From contig OX638379.1 in assembly GCA_951813605.1 (NCBI GenBank), positions 5,096,062-5,160,061 of the forward strand: a stretch of 64,000 nucleotides of DNA, given 5' to 3'. A program made the translations under genes and the position numbers. This stretch comes from an uncultured Bryobacterales bacterium. Its GTDB lineage: Bacteria; Acidobacteriota; Terriglobia; Bryobacterales; UBA6623. The notes beneath the pieces were generated by a model that was given only the letters and a program-made list of their open reading frames with translations, searched no databases and was not told where the DNA came from. Positions 27,160 through 35,685 of this stretch are shown in pieces. Position 1 is the first letter of the stretch. Each line of letters starts with the position of its first letter.

Positions 27160-28267
27160 GCAGCCTGCCGAATTCCAGCAAGGTCCGCTCGTCAGCGGCG
27201 TCAAGGGAACCGTCAGGACGCATTTCCGCGCTAACCAGCAGGTTGGCGGCCTGGGAAGACGACCTTTCCAGCAAGCCGAGTAATCTGTCGGCCGCGCGGC
27301 GAGGTGCTTCGGCCCTGCCTTCGGTGGACTCCATAGCGAGCGAGTGACGGATTTCGAGCGGCTTGCCCCTGTTGTCGCTCCACGCGCGCGCCGCGCGAAG
27401 TCCCTCGATTGTCGCGGGCACCTGCCCGTCCGTGGTTGCGAAGTCCTCGTCCCCGTTGGCGCCCAGACCGAGCGCGATGAGAATCCCGGGCCGTGCCTCG
27501 CGCAGAATGGCATATGTCTGCTCCACGGGAAAGAGGTCGGGCCGGGCGTGATACCCGGCGGCGGGCTCGAGCCGGATGCCGGCGACTGACTCGTAGCGGT
27601 AGACGATCTCTTGCAGCTGGTTGTGCGCGTAACGGATGTAGTGCAGGAAGTCTTCGTCTTTCTCGAAGACGTACTCGTCAGGCGGCGTCTCGTAGGCGGG
27701 GCGGGCACCTCGCCATTTCGATCGAGCGGTCTCTGTCGGGTAGAAGTACGGATGGCGCCAGTCGGCCGCGTAAGAATACGACAGGAGCAGGCCGAGGCGC
27801 CGTCGTTGGCACGATTCGGCTAGCTCGCCTACGAGGTCGCGTCCGCTGCTTTCCAAGCTGTTGAAGTCGGTTTCTATCGTGCGGAAAAGGCAGAATCCGT
27901 CCGCGTGACGCGCTGTCAGGCCGACATAGGGCATACCGGAGTCAAGCGCCAAGTCCGCAATCCTCTCCGCATCGAACCCCCTAGGGTCGAATGTCGCATT
28001 GAGCTTGCCGTAGCGGGCGACAGGGATGCGCTCGTCGAACTGGACTGTCGGTCCACGCCCAAGCTGGCTGTAGACGCCGTACTGCAAGAACAGACCGCAG
28101 CCGGCCTCGCGGAACCAGGCTTGGAACGCCGCTTCGGGATCGGCAGCGTACAGCACCTCGTAGCCTTCGAGGAATCGAGGGCGGTCCGGCTCTTGGTCGC
28201 GCGGCACGACCGGGCCGCCGCAGCCCGCTAGGCCGGCAGCTGCGACAAGTAGCTCGCGCCTACGCAT
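27149..28267 (-). CDS. GH29 alpha-L-fucosidase-like lipoprotein, nucleophile position changed
   Basis: The 372-residue protein has a twin-arginine start and a lipobox (LAGC, cysteine 16), so it is an exported lipoprotein. The barrel contains GH29 landmarks: CGLFLQYGVYSQ, the substrate-binding VGLTARHADGFCLF and then TDFNSLES. At the strand where fucosidases carry the nucleophile (an IWFDG-like motif) this protein reads GIRLEP, with glutamate 234 in place of aspartate and no following glycine. Activity is therefore uncertain; it may be a binding protein or a variant enzyme. It is divergent from the sialidase gene, 68 bases away. ATG 28267 is chosen because TACAAT sits 7 bases before it and the signal peptide begins there. 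Confidence 0.75.
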   Translation of the reverse strand: MRRRELLVAAAGLAGCGGPVVPRDQEPDRPRFLEGYEVLYAADPEAAFQAWFREAGCGLFLQYGVYSQLGRGPTVQFDERIPVARYGKLNATFDPRGFDAERIADLALDSGMPYVGLTARHADGFCLFRTIETDFNSLESSGRDLVGELAESCQRRRLGLLLSYSYAADWRHPYFYPTETARSKWRGARPAYETPPDEYVFEKDEDFLHYIRYAHNQLQEIVYRYESVAGIRLEPAAGYHARPDLFPVEQTYAILREARPGILIALGLGANGDEDFATTDGQVPATIEGLRAARAWSDNRGKPLEIRHSLAMESTEGRAEAPRRAADRLLGLLERSSSQAANLLVSAEMRPDGSLDAADERTLLEFGRLRGA

Positions 28268-28274
28268 ACGTTGG

Positions 28275-28329
28275 ATTGTAGCGGTGCCTCGGCACCCTTC
28301 CACGGGATTCCGATGAGGGCTGCTAGACT
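28275..28329. promoter_or_regulatory. Back-to-back leaderless-type promoters between GH29-like and sialidase genes
   Basis: On the minus strand TACAAT (28280-28275) ends 7 bases before ATG 28267. On the plus strand TAGACT (28324-28329), preceded by TGC (an extended -10), ends 6 bases before GTG 28336. Both genes therefore look divergently transcribed without a 5' leader from a 68-base region. Confidence 0.45.
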
Positions 28330-28335
28330 GGCCCC

Positions 28336-29544
28336 GTGCCCGCTTTCCTGCTTGCAATCTCAGCCCTGCTCACAGTGCTCGCTTGCGGCGTTGCGCCCGC
28401 CCCTGCGCCTAGCGGGGCGGAAGTCCACGCTGTGCATGTGTTCGAGGCCGAGACTGGCGGATACGCGCATTACCGTGTGCCTGCCATCGCGGTATCGCCG
28501 TCTGGAACGGTGATGGTGGTCGTCGAGGCGCGGGCAAGCACGAGCGGAGACTGGGGCCTGCAGGACATCCTCATGAGGAGGAGCACCGACGGGGGCCGAA
28601 GCTGGGACGACCCGCGCAAGATCGTCCAGCTGGAAGGCCCGCCGGTGGAAAACGAGGCAGCGCTCGCGCAAGGTCTGGCCGAGCCGGGCGTGACGACGTA
28701 CAACAACATCGTTCCGATCGTCGATGCGGAGGAAAACGTGGTGCATTTCCTTTTCTGCAGCGCTTACAAGCGTGCGTACTACATGCGCACTGCGGACGAT
28801 GGCGATTCATTCACCGAGCCGGTGGACATCACGGACACCTTCGAAGAATTCCGCGAAGAGTACGACTGGAAGGTGATCGCCACGGGGCCGGGCCACGGTC
28901 TCCGGCATAGCAGCGGCCGACTGATCGTGCCGGTATGGCTTTCCGACGGGACCGCCGGTCACGCGCATCGGCCTTCGGTCGTCGCAACCATCTATAGCGA
29001 CGACAGGGGCGCGACCTGGGAGCGCGGCGAGATCGTGGTGCGCCATCCCGACCTCAAGAATCCTTCCGAAACGCTGGCGGTCGAGCTTTCCGACAGTCGC
29101 GTCATGCTCAACATCCGGCACGAGTCTCCGAACCACCGCCGAGCCGTTACGGTGGGCCCGGACGGGGCCGGCGGCTGGTCGGAAATACGATTCGACGAGG
29201 CACTAGTGGAGCCGATTTGCATGGGCAGCCTGCTGCGTGTCGGCGACGCTCTCCTATTTGCTAATCCCGATAGCACGGAGCCGAGAGACCCCGAGAACCC
29301 GTTGGGAAATTGGAAACGCCAGAACGTCAGCGTTCGGCTGAGCGAGGATGACGGGAGCACTTGGCCCTACAAGCGGGTGATCGAGCCGGGGGTCAGCGGC
29401 TACAGCGATCTTGCCGCAGATGCCGACGGATCAGTCTACTGCGTCTACGAAAACGGGACGCCGACGGATCGAGGTACGCACGTGAAGTACGTGAGCGTTG
29501 CCAGATTCACTTCAGAGTGGATTCGACAAGCCAACGCGGGATAA
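28336..29544 (+). CDS. Exo-sialidase-like BNR-repeat lipoprotein (GH33-type)
   Basis: The 402-residue protein starts at GTG 28336 with a lipoprotein signal (LLTVLACG, cysteine 17). The mature part is a six-bladed sialidase-like propeller. It has the arginine-containing YRVPAI motif near residue 55, and Asp-box repeats STDGGRSW, SDDRGATW and SEDDGSTW at about 82, 220 and 337. Sialidases release terminal sialic acid; close relatives act on other sugars or as carbohydrate binders. The genes around it (GH29-like, sulfatase) fit degradation of decorated glycans. A catalytic tyrosine-glutamate pair cannot be placed with certainty. Confidence 0.85.
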   Translation: MPAFLLAISALLTVLACGVAPAPAPSGAEVHAVHVFEAETGGYAHYRVPAIAVSPSGTVMVVVEARASTSGDWGLQDILMRRSTDGGRSWDDPRKIVQLEGPPVENEAALAQGLAEPGVTTYNNIVPIVDAEENVVHFLFCSAYKRAYYMRTADDGDSFTEPVDITDTFEEFREEYDWKVIATGPGHGLRHSSGRLIVPVWLSDGTAGHAHRPSVVATIYSDDRGATWERGEIVVRHPDLKNPSETLAVELSDSRVMLNIRHESPNHRRAVTVGPDGAGGWSEIRFDEALVEPICMGSLLRVGDALLFANPDSTEPRDPENPLGNWKRQNVSVRLSEDDGSTWPYKRVIEPGVSGYSDLAADADGSVYCVYENGTPTDRGTHVKYVSVARFTSEWIRQANAG

Positions 29545-29914
29545 TTCTTCCCAATGCTCCGTGGTAGGTACCGGACCCCGGGGAACACGAATGCCAGGCT
29601 GACGCCAATAGACTAGACGACACCTTCGCATCGGGCCACCAGGTTCTGAATCAAGGCCTTCCGTTGTCATCCCGGCGTTTCCTAGGCTTTGCAATCGGCA
29701 TCCGGATAAAGACGGCAGGATGCCAATGTAGCGAAGCCGATGATGGCTTTGCTGACGGCTTCTGCAGGTCAGTCATGATTGACCGTCAACCACGCCATAT
29801 GCGGTACACCTGCCAGGTTCTCAACGCAAGGCACATGCATCGACAGGGACCGGGCGAAGCGCGTGAATAATCTGCTCGTCGTGACGCCCGGAAGACGGAA
29901 GTCGCGATAACCCC
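29545..29914. other. Convergent intergenic region with an imperfect palindrome
   Basis: About 370 bases lie between the convergent sialidase and sulfatase genes. The region is less GC-rich than its flanks. An 18-base near-palindrome GGTCAGTCATGATTGACC (29767-29784, 16 of 18 positions symmetric) is the only clear structure. No gene is supported and no clear terminator T-run was seen. Confidence 0.5.
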
Positions 29915-31315
29915 TCAGCCTGTCCGAAGAATGGAGGAAGCAATATTGCTCAGCTCCCTGGCGATACCGGCGTTGCCGGAGTCGTCAATCACGTTGCGAA
30001 ACTCGCCCGGATCCTGCTCCAGGTCGAACAGTTCGCTCCGCTCCCAGCTCAGATAGTTGAGCTTCCACTTCCCGGTTCGCACCATCAGAATCGGAGGCTT
30101 CCCCACGAATCGGTCGTCTGCAGTGAATACACGGCGGCAGAAATAGTACTCAGAGTAGGCGAATTCCCGGGCACTGTGGCGCTGCTCTCCCACGGAAGCC
30201 GCGAACGAACGACCGTGAACGCCCTTCGGTGCGCTGAAGCCGCATAGCTCCGCCAGCGTCGGGAACAGATCGACCTGTTCGACGATGTGGTCGCGCGCAG
30301 AGCCGGCACCCGAGCGATCCGGCGTGCGCACAATCAAAGGGACTCGCACGGACTGCTCGTACATGTTGTGCTTGGTCCACATGCGATGGGCGCCCGCCAT
30401 CTCGCCGTGGTCCGATGTGTACACGACGACTGTGTTCTTCTCGAGGCCCAGTTCCCGCAAAGTGTCAAAGACCCGCCCCACGTTGGCGTCCATCTGAGAG
30501 ACATTGCCGTAGTAGCCGCGAATCGCGTCGTGCAACTGCTCGTCGGTCTGCTGGTACCAGCCACGCTCCTTGGCGCGAACTAAGTGCCCGTGGAAACCGC
30601 TCTCGAGCGCGTCAGGCGAGCGCTCCGGGAGCTCCAGGCGTACGCCATCGTATAGATCCCAGTACTTCCGGTGTGGAACCAGGGGCGTGTGAGGCATGAA
30701 GAAGGAAGCCCAAAGGCAAAACGGCTTCTCCCGATGCGCCCGAAGGAATCGAACCGCCTCCTCCGCGTAGAACGTGTCGCGGAACAGCCTTTCCGGCATC
30801 GCAGACGGTTTTCCGGTCGTGCCGCCGGCCGACCCTTGGTCCTCGCGAAATGATCTAGCCTCCGCGCGCGTGAGCCGGTCGAGGTGCGTGGCCGCGTTGA
30901 CTCGATGCGAGAAGCCGTGCCGACGTGTCTCGTCGACGAAGTGCATCTTGCCGATCGCGGCCGTCGAGTAGCCTTGGTCTCCGAAAAAGTGCGCGACCGT
31001 GCGAGAGTCCTCCGGCAGCGGATCATTCAGTATCTTTGCCCCGTGGCGGCTCGCGTAGTTGCCCGTGATGATCGAGCCGCGGGACGGGACGCAGACGGGG
31101 GACTGACAGTACGCTCTTTCGAAGCGCACCCCCTCGGAAGCGATCTCGTCGATGTGAGGGGTCTGCACCTGATGATGGCCATAGCATCCCGAGGCGGCCG
31201 CCTGATGCTGGTCCGAGCAGAGGAACAGCAGATTCGCCCGCTGTGTCCTGGGGAACGCGAAGAACGGCCCTGCTGAGGCCGCAGCCAGCGTGCGAATAGC
31301 GCCCCGCCTGTTCAC
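29915..31315 (-). CDS. Arylsulfatase-type sulfatase (S1 family)
   Basis: The 466-residue exported protein starts at GTG 31315 with a twin-arginine-like signal region (MNRRGAIRTLAAASAG). It hydrolyses sulfate esters. The formylglycine-forming motif CVPSR begins at C75 and continues GSIITGNYASRHG. The calcium-binding FLCSDQHQAA near the N-terminus and later blocks (AAIGKMHFV, TSDHGEMAGAHRMWTKHNMYE) match the family. The cysteine must be converted by a formylglycine-generating enzyme, not seen here. The neighbouring sialidase and fucosidase-like genes point to a sulfated glycan target. Confidence 0.92.
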   Translation of the reverse strand: MNRRGAIRTLAAASAGPFFAFPRTQRANLLFLCSDQHQAAASGCYGHHQVQTPHIDEIASEGVRFERAYCQSPVCVPSRGSIITGNYASRHGAKILNDPLPEDSRTVAHFFGDQGYSTAAIGKMHFVDETRRHGFSHRVNAATHLDRLTRAEARSFREDQGSAGGTTGKPSAMPERLFRDTFYAEEAVRFLRAHREKPFCLWASFFMPHTPLVPHRKYWDLYDGVRLELPERSPDALESGFHGHLVRAKERGWYQQTDEQLHDAIRGYYGNVSQMDANVGRVFDTLRELGLEKNTVVVYTSDHGEMAGAHRMWTKHNMYEQSVRVPLIVRTPDRSGAGSARDHIVEQVDLFPTLAELCGFSAPKGVHGRSFAASVGEQRHSAREFAYSEYYFCRRVFTADDRFVGKPPILMVRTGKWKLNYLSWERSELFDLEQDPGEFRNVIDDSGNAGIARELSNIASSILRTG

Positions 31316-31323
31316 GGCCGCCC

Positions 31324-31332
31324 AATATATCA
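31324..31332 (-). promoter_or_regulatory. Extended -10 box, leaderless-type, for the sulfatase
   Basis: TGATATATT (minus strand, 31332-31324) is an extended -10 element. Its hexamer TATATT ends 8 bases before the GTG at 31315. No ribosome site lies between. Confidence 0.5.
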
Positions 31333-31363
31333 GTGCGCCGGCAGCGGGAACCGGGCAGGCATC

Positions 31364-32518
31364 TCATTCGTCGGCGCGGGCGAAGCAATACACCTCCCCG
31401 CTGCGCGAGCCGATCACGATCCGCCCATCGGCGATTGCCGGCGACGCCACGATCCGCCCTCCAATCGCGAACTTCCAGAGCAGCGATCCGTCGGAATGGT
31501 CAAGCGCGTAGAGGTTGCCGTCCATGGACCCGACCCAGATCACGTTGCCTGCGAGAGCGGGCGAGGAGTCCACCCTGGAGCCGGTTTGGAAATCCCATTC
31601 CAGCTCTCCGCTCTGCTCGTCAATGGCATGGACGCGCTTGTCTCGTCCACCGATGACTACGAGACCTCCGCTGACGACAGGAGAGGCGAAAAACTCGAAA
31701 TCGGTCTCGGGATGGTCGTATCGCCACGCGACCTTGCCGTCCTCCCAGTCGATCTTAAGCACTTCGTAGCCGAACGTGCCGACATACGCGGACCCGCCGA
31801 CGACAGCCGGCGACGCGGCTACGTAATCCCTCATGTCGACGAACGCGTCCTCTTCGCCGCTCTTGATGTCGATGATGCGGAACTTGCCGTCGCAACCGGT
31901 AATGAACGTCTTCCCTCCGACGACCGCCGGACTGGAATTGACCCGATCATCGGTCTGGTACTTCCAGAGCACCTTTCCTGTCTCCGGGTCAAATGCGTAA
32001 AGGTGCGTGTCGTAGGACCCGACCAGCACTGCCTCGTCGCTGCAATGCGGTGAAGAAAGGATCTCGGCGAAGGTCTGGTAAATCCAGCTGGCTTCGCCAG
32101 TTTCGATATCGACCGCGTGGAAGTAGCCTTCCTCGTCGCCGAAGAACACCGTGCCTCGCGCCACGCAGCCGGACGCAGGGACTCCGAGGTTTGCCTGGTA
32201 GACCCACTGCGCCTTGCCGGTTTCCAAGTCTACGGCGTGAAAGCGCCCATCCATCTCGCCGAAATAGACGGTGCCGTCTACGATGATCGCCGTCGAGTCG
32301 ACTCCGCCGGGAGCGTCGTACACCCACTGGACGTCCAATGGCGGATCGATATCTGATTCCGCGATGGCATTCCGGTCGCTGTTGCCTAGGAACAGTGGCC
32401 AGTCCGCTGCTCGGGACAGCGTTCCGTGGGCCATCAGGACCGCTGCCCACAAGACCCAAGCGCAATTCAATGCAGGTTTCCCGTGGGTTCCGGCAGTTTC
32501 TCCCGCTTGGTGATTCAT
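31364..32518 (-). CDS. PQQ-like beta-propeller protein (BamB-like repeats)
   Basis: The 384-residue protein is exported (hydrophobic CAWVLWAAVLMAHGTLSRA) and made of about seven repeats. Each reads like VDSTAIIVDGTVYFGEMDGRFHAVDLETG followed by W-Y-Q, the pyrrolo-quinoline-quinone-like propeller repeat. There are no quinoprotein catalytic ligands and no lipobox, so it is better seen as a scaffold or binding propeller than as a PQQ enzyme or a strict BamB. It lies 48 bases upstream of the sulfatase on the same strand, and a shared function in glycan handling is possible but unproven. Confidence 0.9.
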   Translation of the reverse strand: MNHQAGETAGTHGKPALNCAWVLWAAVLMAHGTLSRAADWPLFLGNSDRNAIAESDIDPPLDVQWVYDAPGGVDSTAIIVDGTVYFGEMDGRFHAVDLETGKAQWVYQANLGVPASGCVARGTVFFGDEEGYFHAVDIETGEASWIYQTFAEILSSPHCSDEAVLVGSYDTHLYAFDPETGKVLWKYQTDDRVNSSPAVVGGKTFITGCDGKFRIIDIKSGEEDAFVDMRDYVAASPAVVGGSAYVGTFGYEVLKIDWEDGKVAWRYDHPETDFEFFASPVVSGGLVVIGGRDKRVHAIDEQSGELEWDFQTGSRVDSSPALAGNVIWVGSMDGNLYALDHSDGSLLWKFAIGGRIVASPAIADGRIVIGSRSGEVYCFARADE

Positions 32519-32572
32519 TTGACCGGCTATGCCTGAAACTGTGCACTCGGCAATTCCCCGAGCGCGCGCCTG

Positions 32573-33538
32573 CTAGAACGTAGCAATCGGGTTGAACGGG
32601 CTGCCCGTACCGCCTCCGACAGCGATGGGCGCTGCGGTGAGGAGAAACTCCCAGCGATCCTGGCGGGCAGCTTCCTCGGCTACCGCTTCGAGATCCAAGT
32701 TGTCGAATATCGGCATCCCCATGGCGATGATCACCAGTTGATGGATCGGCTGACCGACTCCGCTAACTAGAGAAGGCGACACGTCGCTCGCCGCGTCGCT
32801 GCCAAGAATCGCGGCATCGCGATCCTTGAGCCACTTGGCGCATGAGGCGTGCAGGCCGGCCGATTCCCTGGAAACGTCCCACGGGCCGGCCTCGTCGCGC
32901 TTGGCCCACCGTCCCGTCCGGATCAGCACGATGTCCCCGCTGCCGACGTTCGCACCGGCCTTCTTCTCCCAAGCGTCCAGGTCCGATGGGTAGATCGGCG
33001 TACCGGGCTCGAGCCAGTCGACTTCCTTCAATCGCGGGATGTCCATGAGGACCGCTCGGGCGAAGATCCCTTCTTTGAAATTCGTCACCGCCAGTTTGGG
33101 GGCGCCCTCGGCCACGACCTCCGCCTGCGGGAAGCCGTTGTACATCTTGCCTTGGAACGCCATGTGGCACAGCGAATCCATGTGCGTGTGCGCGTAGCCG
33201 TGGTAGCTCACTTGGAAGTCGTCGGAGACGAACTGGCTGGGGTTGTTCAGCCCGACGTTCAGCATCTTGTGAAGGAAAGGGCGCGGATTATCGACCGCTT
33301 CCTCCTTCTCTACATCGCGTGCCAGGGAAACCGAAATACCTTTGGTCACGAGCTTCGCCGCGGCCAATCGGGTCTCGGGCGTGATGAGGTTGATTGCGCC
33401 GAGCTGATCGGCTTCGCCCCAGCGCCCCCAGTTCGATAGAGTCTCCATCCATTCGTCAACATCGGCCTTCGTGACTGTCGGCTGGCCGTACGCGCAAGCC
33501 AGCCAAATCAGGATAGTTGGCAGAAGGATTTTCTTCAT
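32573..33538 (-). CDS. Exported cyclase-family hydrolase (kynurenine formamidase-like)
   Basis: The 321-residue protein has a signal peptide (MKKILLPTILIWLACAYG) and a cyclase-fold metal site: HTHMDSLCH (H117, H119, D121, H125), the family's HxGTHxDxPxH-like motif. Relatives hydrolyse formamides, cyclic amides or esters using zinc or manganese. The substrate here is unknown and periplasmic. GTG 33541 directly precedes ATG 33538 in frame. TGCTAAGCT ends exactly 6 bases before the GTG, which would suit a leaderless start at that codon instead. Confidence 0.87.
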   Translation of the reverse strand: MKKILLPTILIWLACAYGQPTVTKADVDEWMETLSNWGRWGEADQLGAINLITPETRLAAAKLVTKGISVSLARDVEKEEAVDNPRPFLHKMLNVGLNNPSQFVSDDFQVSYHGYAHTHMDSLCHMAFQGKMYNGFPQAEVVAEGAPKLAVTNFKEGIFARAVLMDIPRLKEVDWLEPGTPIYPSDLDAWEKKAGANVGSGDIVLIRTGRWAKRDEAGPWDVSRESAGLHASCAKWLKDRDAAILGSDAASDVSPSLVSGVGQPIHQLVIIAMGMPIFDNLDLEAVAEEAARQDRWEFLLTAAPIAVGGGTGSPFNPIATF

Positions 33539-33673
33539 CACGCCATCAGCTTAGCAACAGCAAGTCCGCGCCTTCCTTTGCGGGCAGGCACTCAATCCAG
33601 TCGAACTTCCCCAGCGCCAGACCTGGCCGTTCACGCATCGCCAGGAAGCAAATCAATCCGGGAATGCTTTCGT

Positions 33674-35452
33674 TCAACCAGCCCGCAATTGAGTGCGGCT
33701 TGCGGGCCAGCCCTCCCTCGACACGATCCCAGCCCCCTCCTCGATTCGCACCAGGGCGTTCGCCTTGACGCCGGCGAATGCTTCGGATTTCCCAGTGGGC
33801 CAGCGAATCTCGAGATCGGCGGACTTCGCTTCGCCCAACCCGAAGTGGAGGCGGCTGTCGTTCGCCGAATGAAAGCTTGACTGACTGAGCACGGCCTGCG
33901 CCTGGCGTCGCCCGTCGTATTCCGCTATGACCGTAGCCCCGATGGCGCTACGGTTCGATTCGGTCCCCACTAGCTTGACCTTCAGCCAGTTTGCCTCGCC
34001 GGAAACGTCGTTCCGGAGGAGCGAGGGTGCCTGGTTGAGATTGACAATGAGGATGTCGACATCGCCGTCGTTATCGAAGTCACCGAAAGCGCAGCCCCGG
34101 CTGCACTTCGCGGCGCTGACTGCAGCTCCCGCCTCCTCAAGGAGTTCCTCGAACCTCCCGTCCCCGAGGTTGCGGAACAGAACCCGCGGCGTTGCCGCCG
34201 GGTAGCGCTCGAACTCACGAGCCACTTGCGGATAGACGCTGCCCGTCACGAAGAAAATGTCGGGCAGCCCGCTGTTATCTAGGTCCGCAAGCCCGGCCCC
34301 CCATCCGACATATCGCGTCTCGACTCCTATGCCCGATCGCAGCGTCATGTCTTCGAAGTAGCCCGTCCCGTCGTTCCGGTACAGGACATGCGTGTCGTCG
34401 AAGAAATGGGTCTTGAAGAGATCCAGACTGCCGTCGAGATCGTAATCTCCCACGGCGACTCCCATGCCCGCTTGCTCGGCACCGTCCTCGCTGACGGCGC
34501 AACCACGTTCCAACGCTTCCTCGGTGAACGTCCCATCGCCGTTGTTCCTGAAGAAAAGGCTGGGGCTCGAGTCGCACGCGACGAAAATGTCCTGCCACCC
34601 GTCACCGTCGAAATCGGCTGCCACTGCGGTCAAGGCGTAGCTCTCGGTGGCCGACGCGATGCCGGAGTCCACGCTCACGTCCGTGAACGTGCCGTCGCCG
34701 TTGTTCCGGTAGAGGAGGTTATGGCCGCGCCTGAGCCCGCGCGGCCCGCAAACGACGGGAACCCCCTTCCAGACGCATACTGACGACTCGCCCGGCAAGG
34801 GAACTGACTTGAAATCGAATTCCAAGTAATTCGCCACGAACAGGTCAAGGTGCCCGTCACGGTTGTAGTCGAGAAAGGTGCAACCGGATCCCCACCGGAC
34901 ATCGGAGCGGGCCAGGCCGGACTCTGCTGTGACATCGGTGAATGTGCCGTCACCGTTGTTCCGGTAAAGAACGTTCTGCCCCCAATACGTGACGAAAAGG
35001 TCTTCGTATCCGCTGTTGTTGCAGTCGCCAACACAGACGGCAGCCGCCCAGCCGCTCCGCGCCAGGCCGGCGTCCTCCGTGACGTCTGTGAACGTGCCGT
35101 CTCGATTGTTCCTGTACAGGCGGTTGGTAGCACCGTCCGGGATTCCGTCCACCGAGCGTCCGTTCAGGATAAATATATCGATCCATCCGTCGTTGTCGTA
35201 ATCGAGGAAAGCTGCTCCGCAACCTATGGTTTCGAGGATGTACCGTGGGTCGTCGGGCGAGCCGTAGATAGTCGGATGCGTCAGACCCGCTTGGCGGGCG
35301 ACGTCCGTGAAGTGCGCCCCGAACGGCAGGCCGGATAACTTCGCGCGCGGCTGTGCGCGAACACCTCGGGAAGCTACGCCTTGGGCCTTGAGCTTTACGG
35401 ACCCGACGGCAGCTAGGGACAGAACCTGCCGCCGAGACAACTCACCCGGCAT
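33674..35452 (-). CDS. CRTAC1-type FG-GAP/VCBS repeat protein with ASPIC/UnbV-like end
   Basis: The 592-residue protein begins with a twin-arginine signal (SRRQVLSLAAVG). Its body is an integrin-like propeller of repeats such as FLDYDNDGWIDIFI followed by [14 protein letters not shown], with calcium-binding D-x-D-x-D-G loops. The C-terminal region GEAKSADLEIRWPTGKSEAF is the ASPIC/UnbV-like domain. Such exported proteins are abundant in Acidobacteriota and Planctomycetota; their function is unknown and adhesion or calcium-dependent binding is often assumed. ATG 35452 has an extended -10 box exactly 6 bases upstream. It is divergent from the TPR-CRTAC1 pair. Confidence 0.9.
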   Translation of the reverse strand: MPGELSRRQVLSLAAVGSVKLKAQGVASRGVRAQPRAKLSGLPFGAHFTDVARQAGLTHPTIYGSPDDPRYILETIGCGAAFLDYDNDGWIDIFILNGRSVDGIPDGATNRLYRNNRDGTFTDVTEDAGLARSGWAAAVCVGDCNNSGYEDLFVTYWGQNVLYRNNGDGTFTDVTAESGLARSDVRWGSGCTFLDYNRDGHLDLFVANYLEFDFKSVPLPGESSVCVWKGVPVVCGPRGLRRGHNLLYRNNGDGTFTDVSVDSGIASATESYALTAVAADFDGDGWQDIFVACDSSPSLFFRNNGDGTFTEEALERGCAVSEDGAEQAGMGVAVGDYDLDGSLDLFKTHFFDDTHVLYRNDGTGYFEDMTLRSGIGVETRYVGWGAGLADLDNSGLPDIFFVTGSVYPQVAREFERYPAATPRVLFRNLGDGRFEELLEEAGAAVSAAKCSRGCAFGDFDNDGDVDILIVNLNQAPSLLRNDVSGEANWLKVKLVGTESNRSAIGATVIAEYDGRRQAQAVLSQSSFHSANDSRLHFGLGEAKSADLEIRWPTGKSEAFAGVKANALVRIEEGAGIVSREGWPASRTQLRAG

Positions 35453-35458
35453 GCCCAC

Positions 35459-35467
35459 AATGTAGCA
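35459..35467 (-). promoter_or_regulatory. Extended -10 box, leaderless-type, for the minus-strand CRTAC1 gene
   Basis: TGCTACATT (minus strand) has its hexamer TACATT ending 6 bases before ATG 35452. Together with the signal peptide it supports this start over an upstream one at 35617. Confidence 0.45.
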
Positions 35468-35685
35468 GCGCGAGCTTGATGCGAATGGATGTCGCGGACC
35501 ATCCGCTGGGCGCGCGACGCGACCTGGCCCAGCGCTCCTGCATGCGTCGAGGCTGGCGGGCGTCCGTACGTCCTGCCGACGAATTGGGAGTAGAGTATGG
35601 ACAGGTCGCGACTCCAAGGGTTCGGCTGCCGGGGTCCGTTCCGCCCGCTCTCGCCGTCTGCGGCCGCTGATTCAAACTTGAGTCC

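Noticed and set aside
29767-29784. Near-palindrome as an operator of the sialidase or sulfatase
   Set aside because: It lies between the 3' ends of both convergent genes, not near their promoters. Kept only as a description of the gap.
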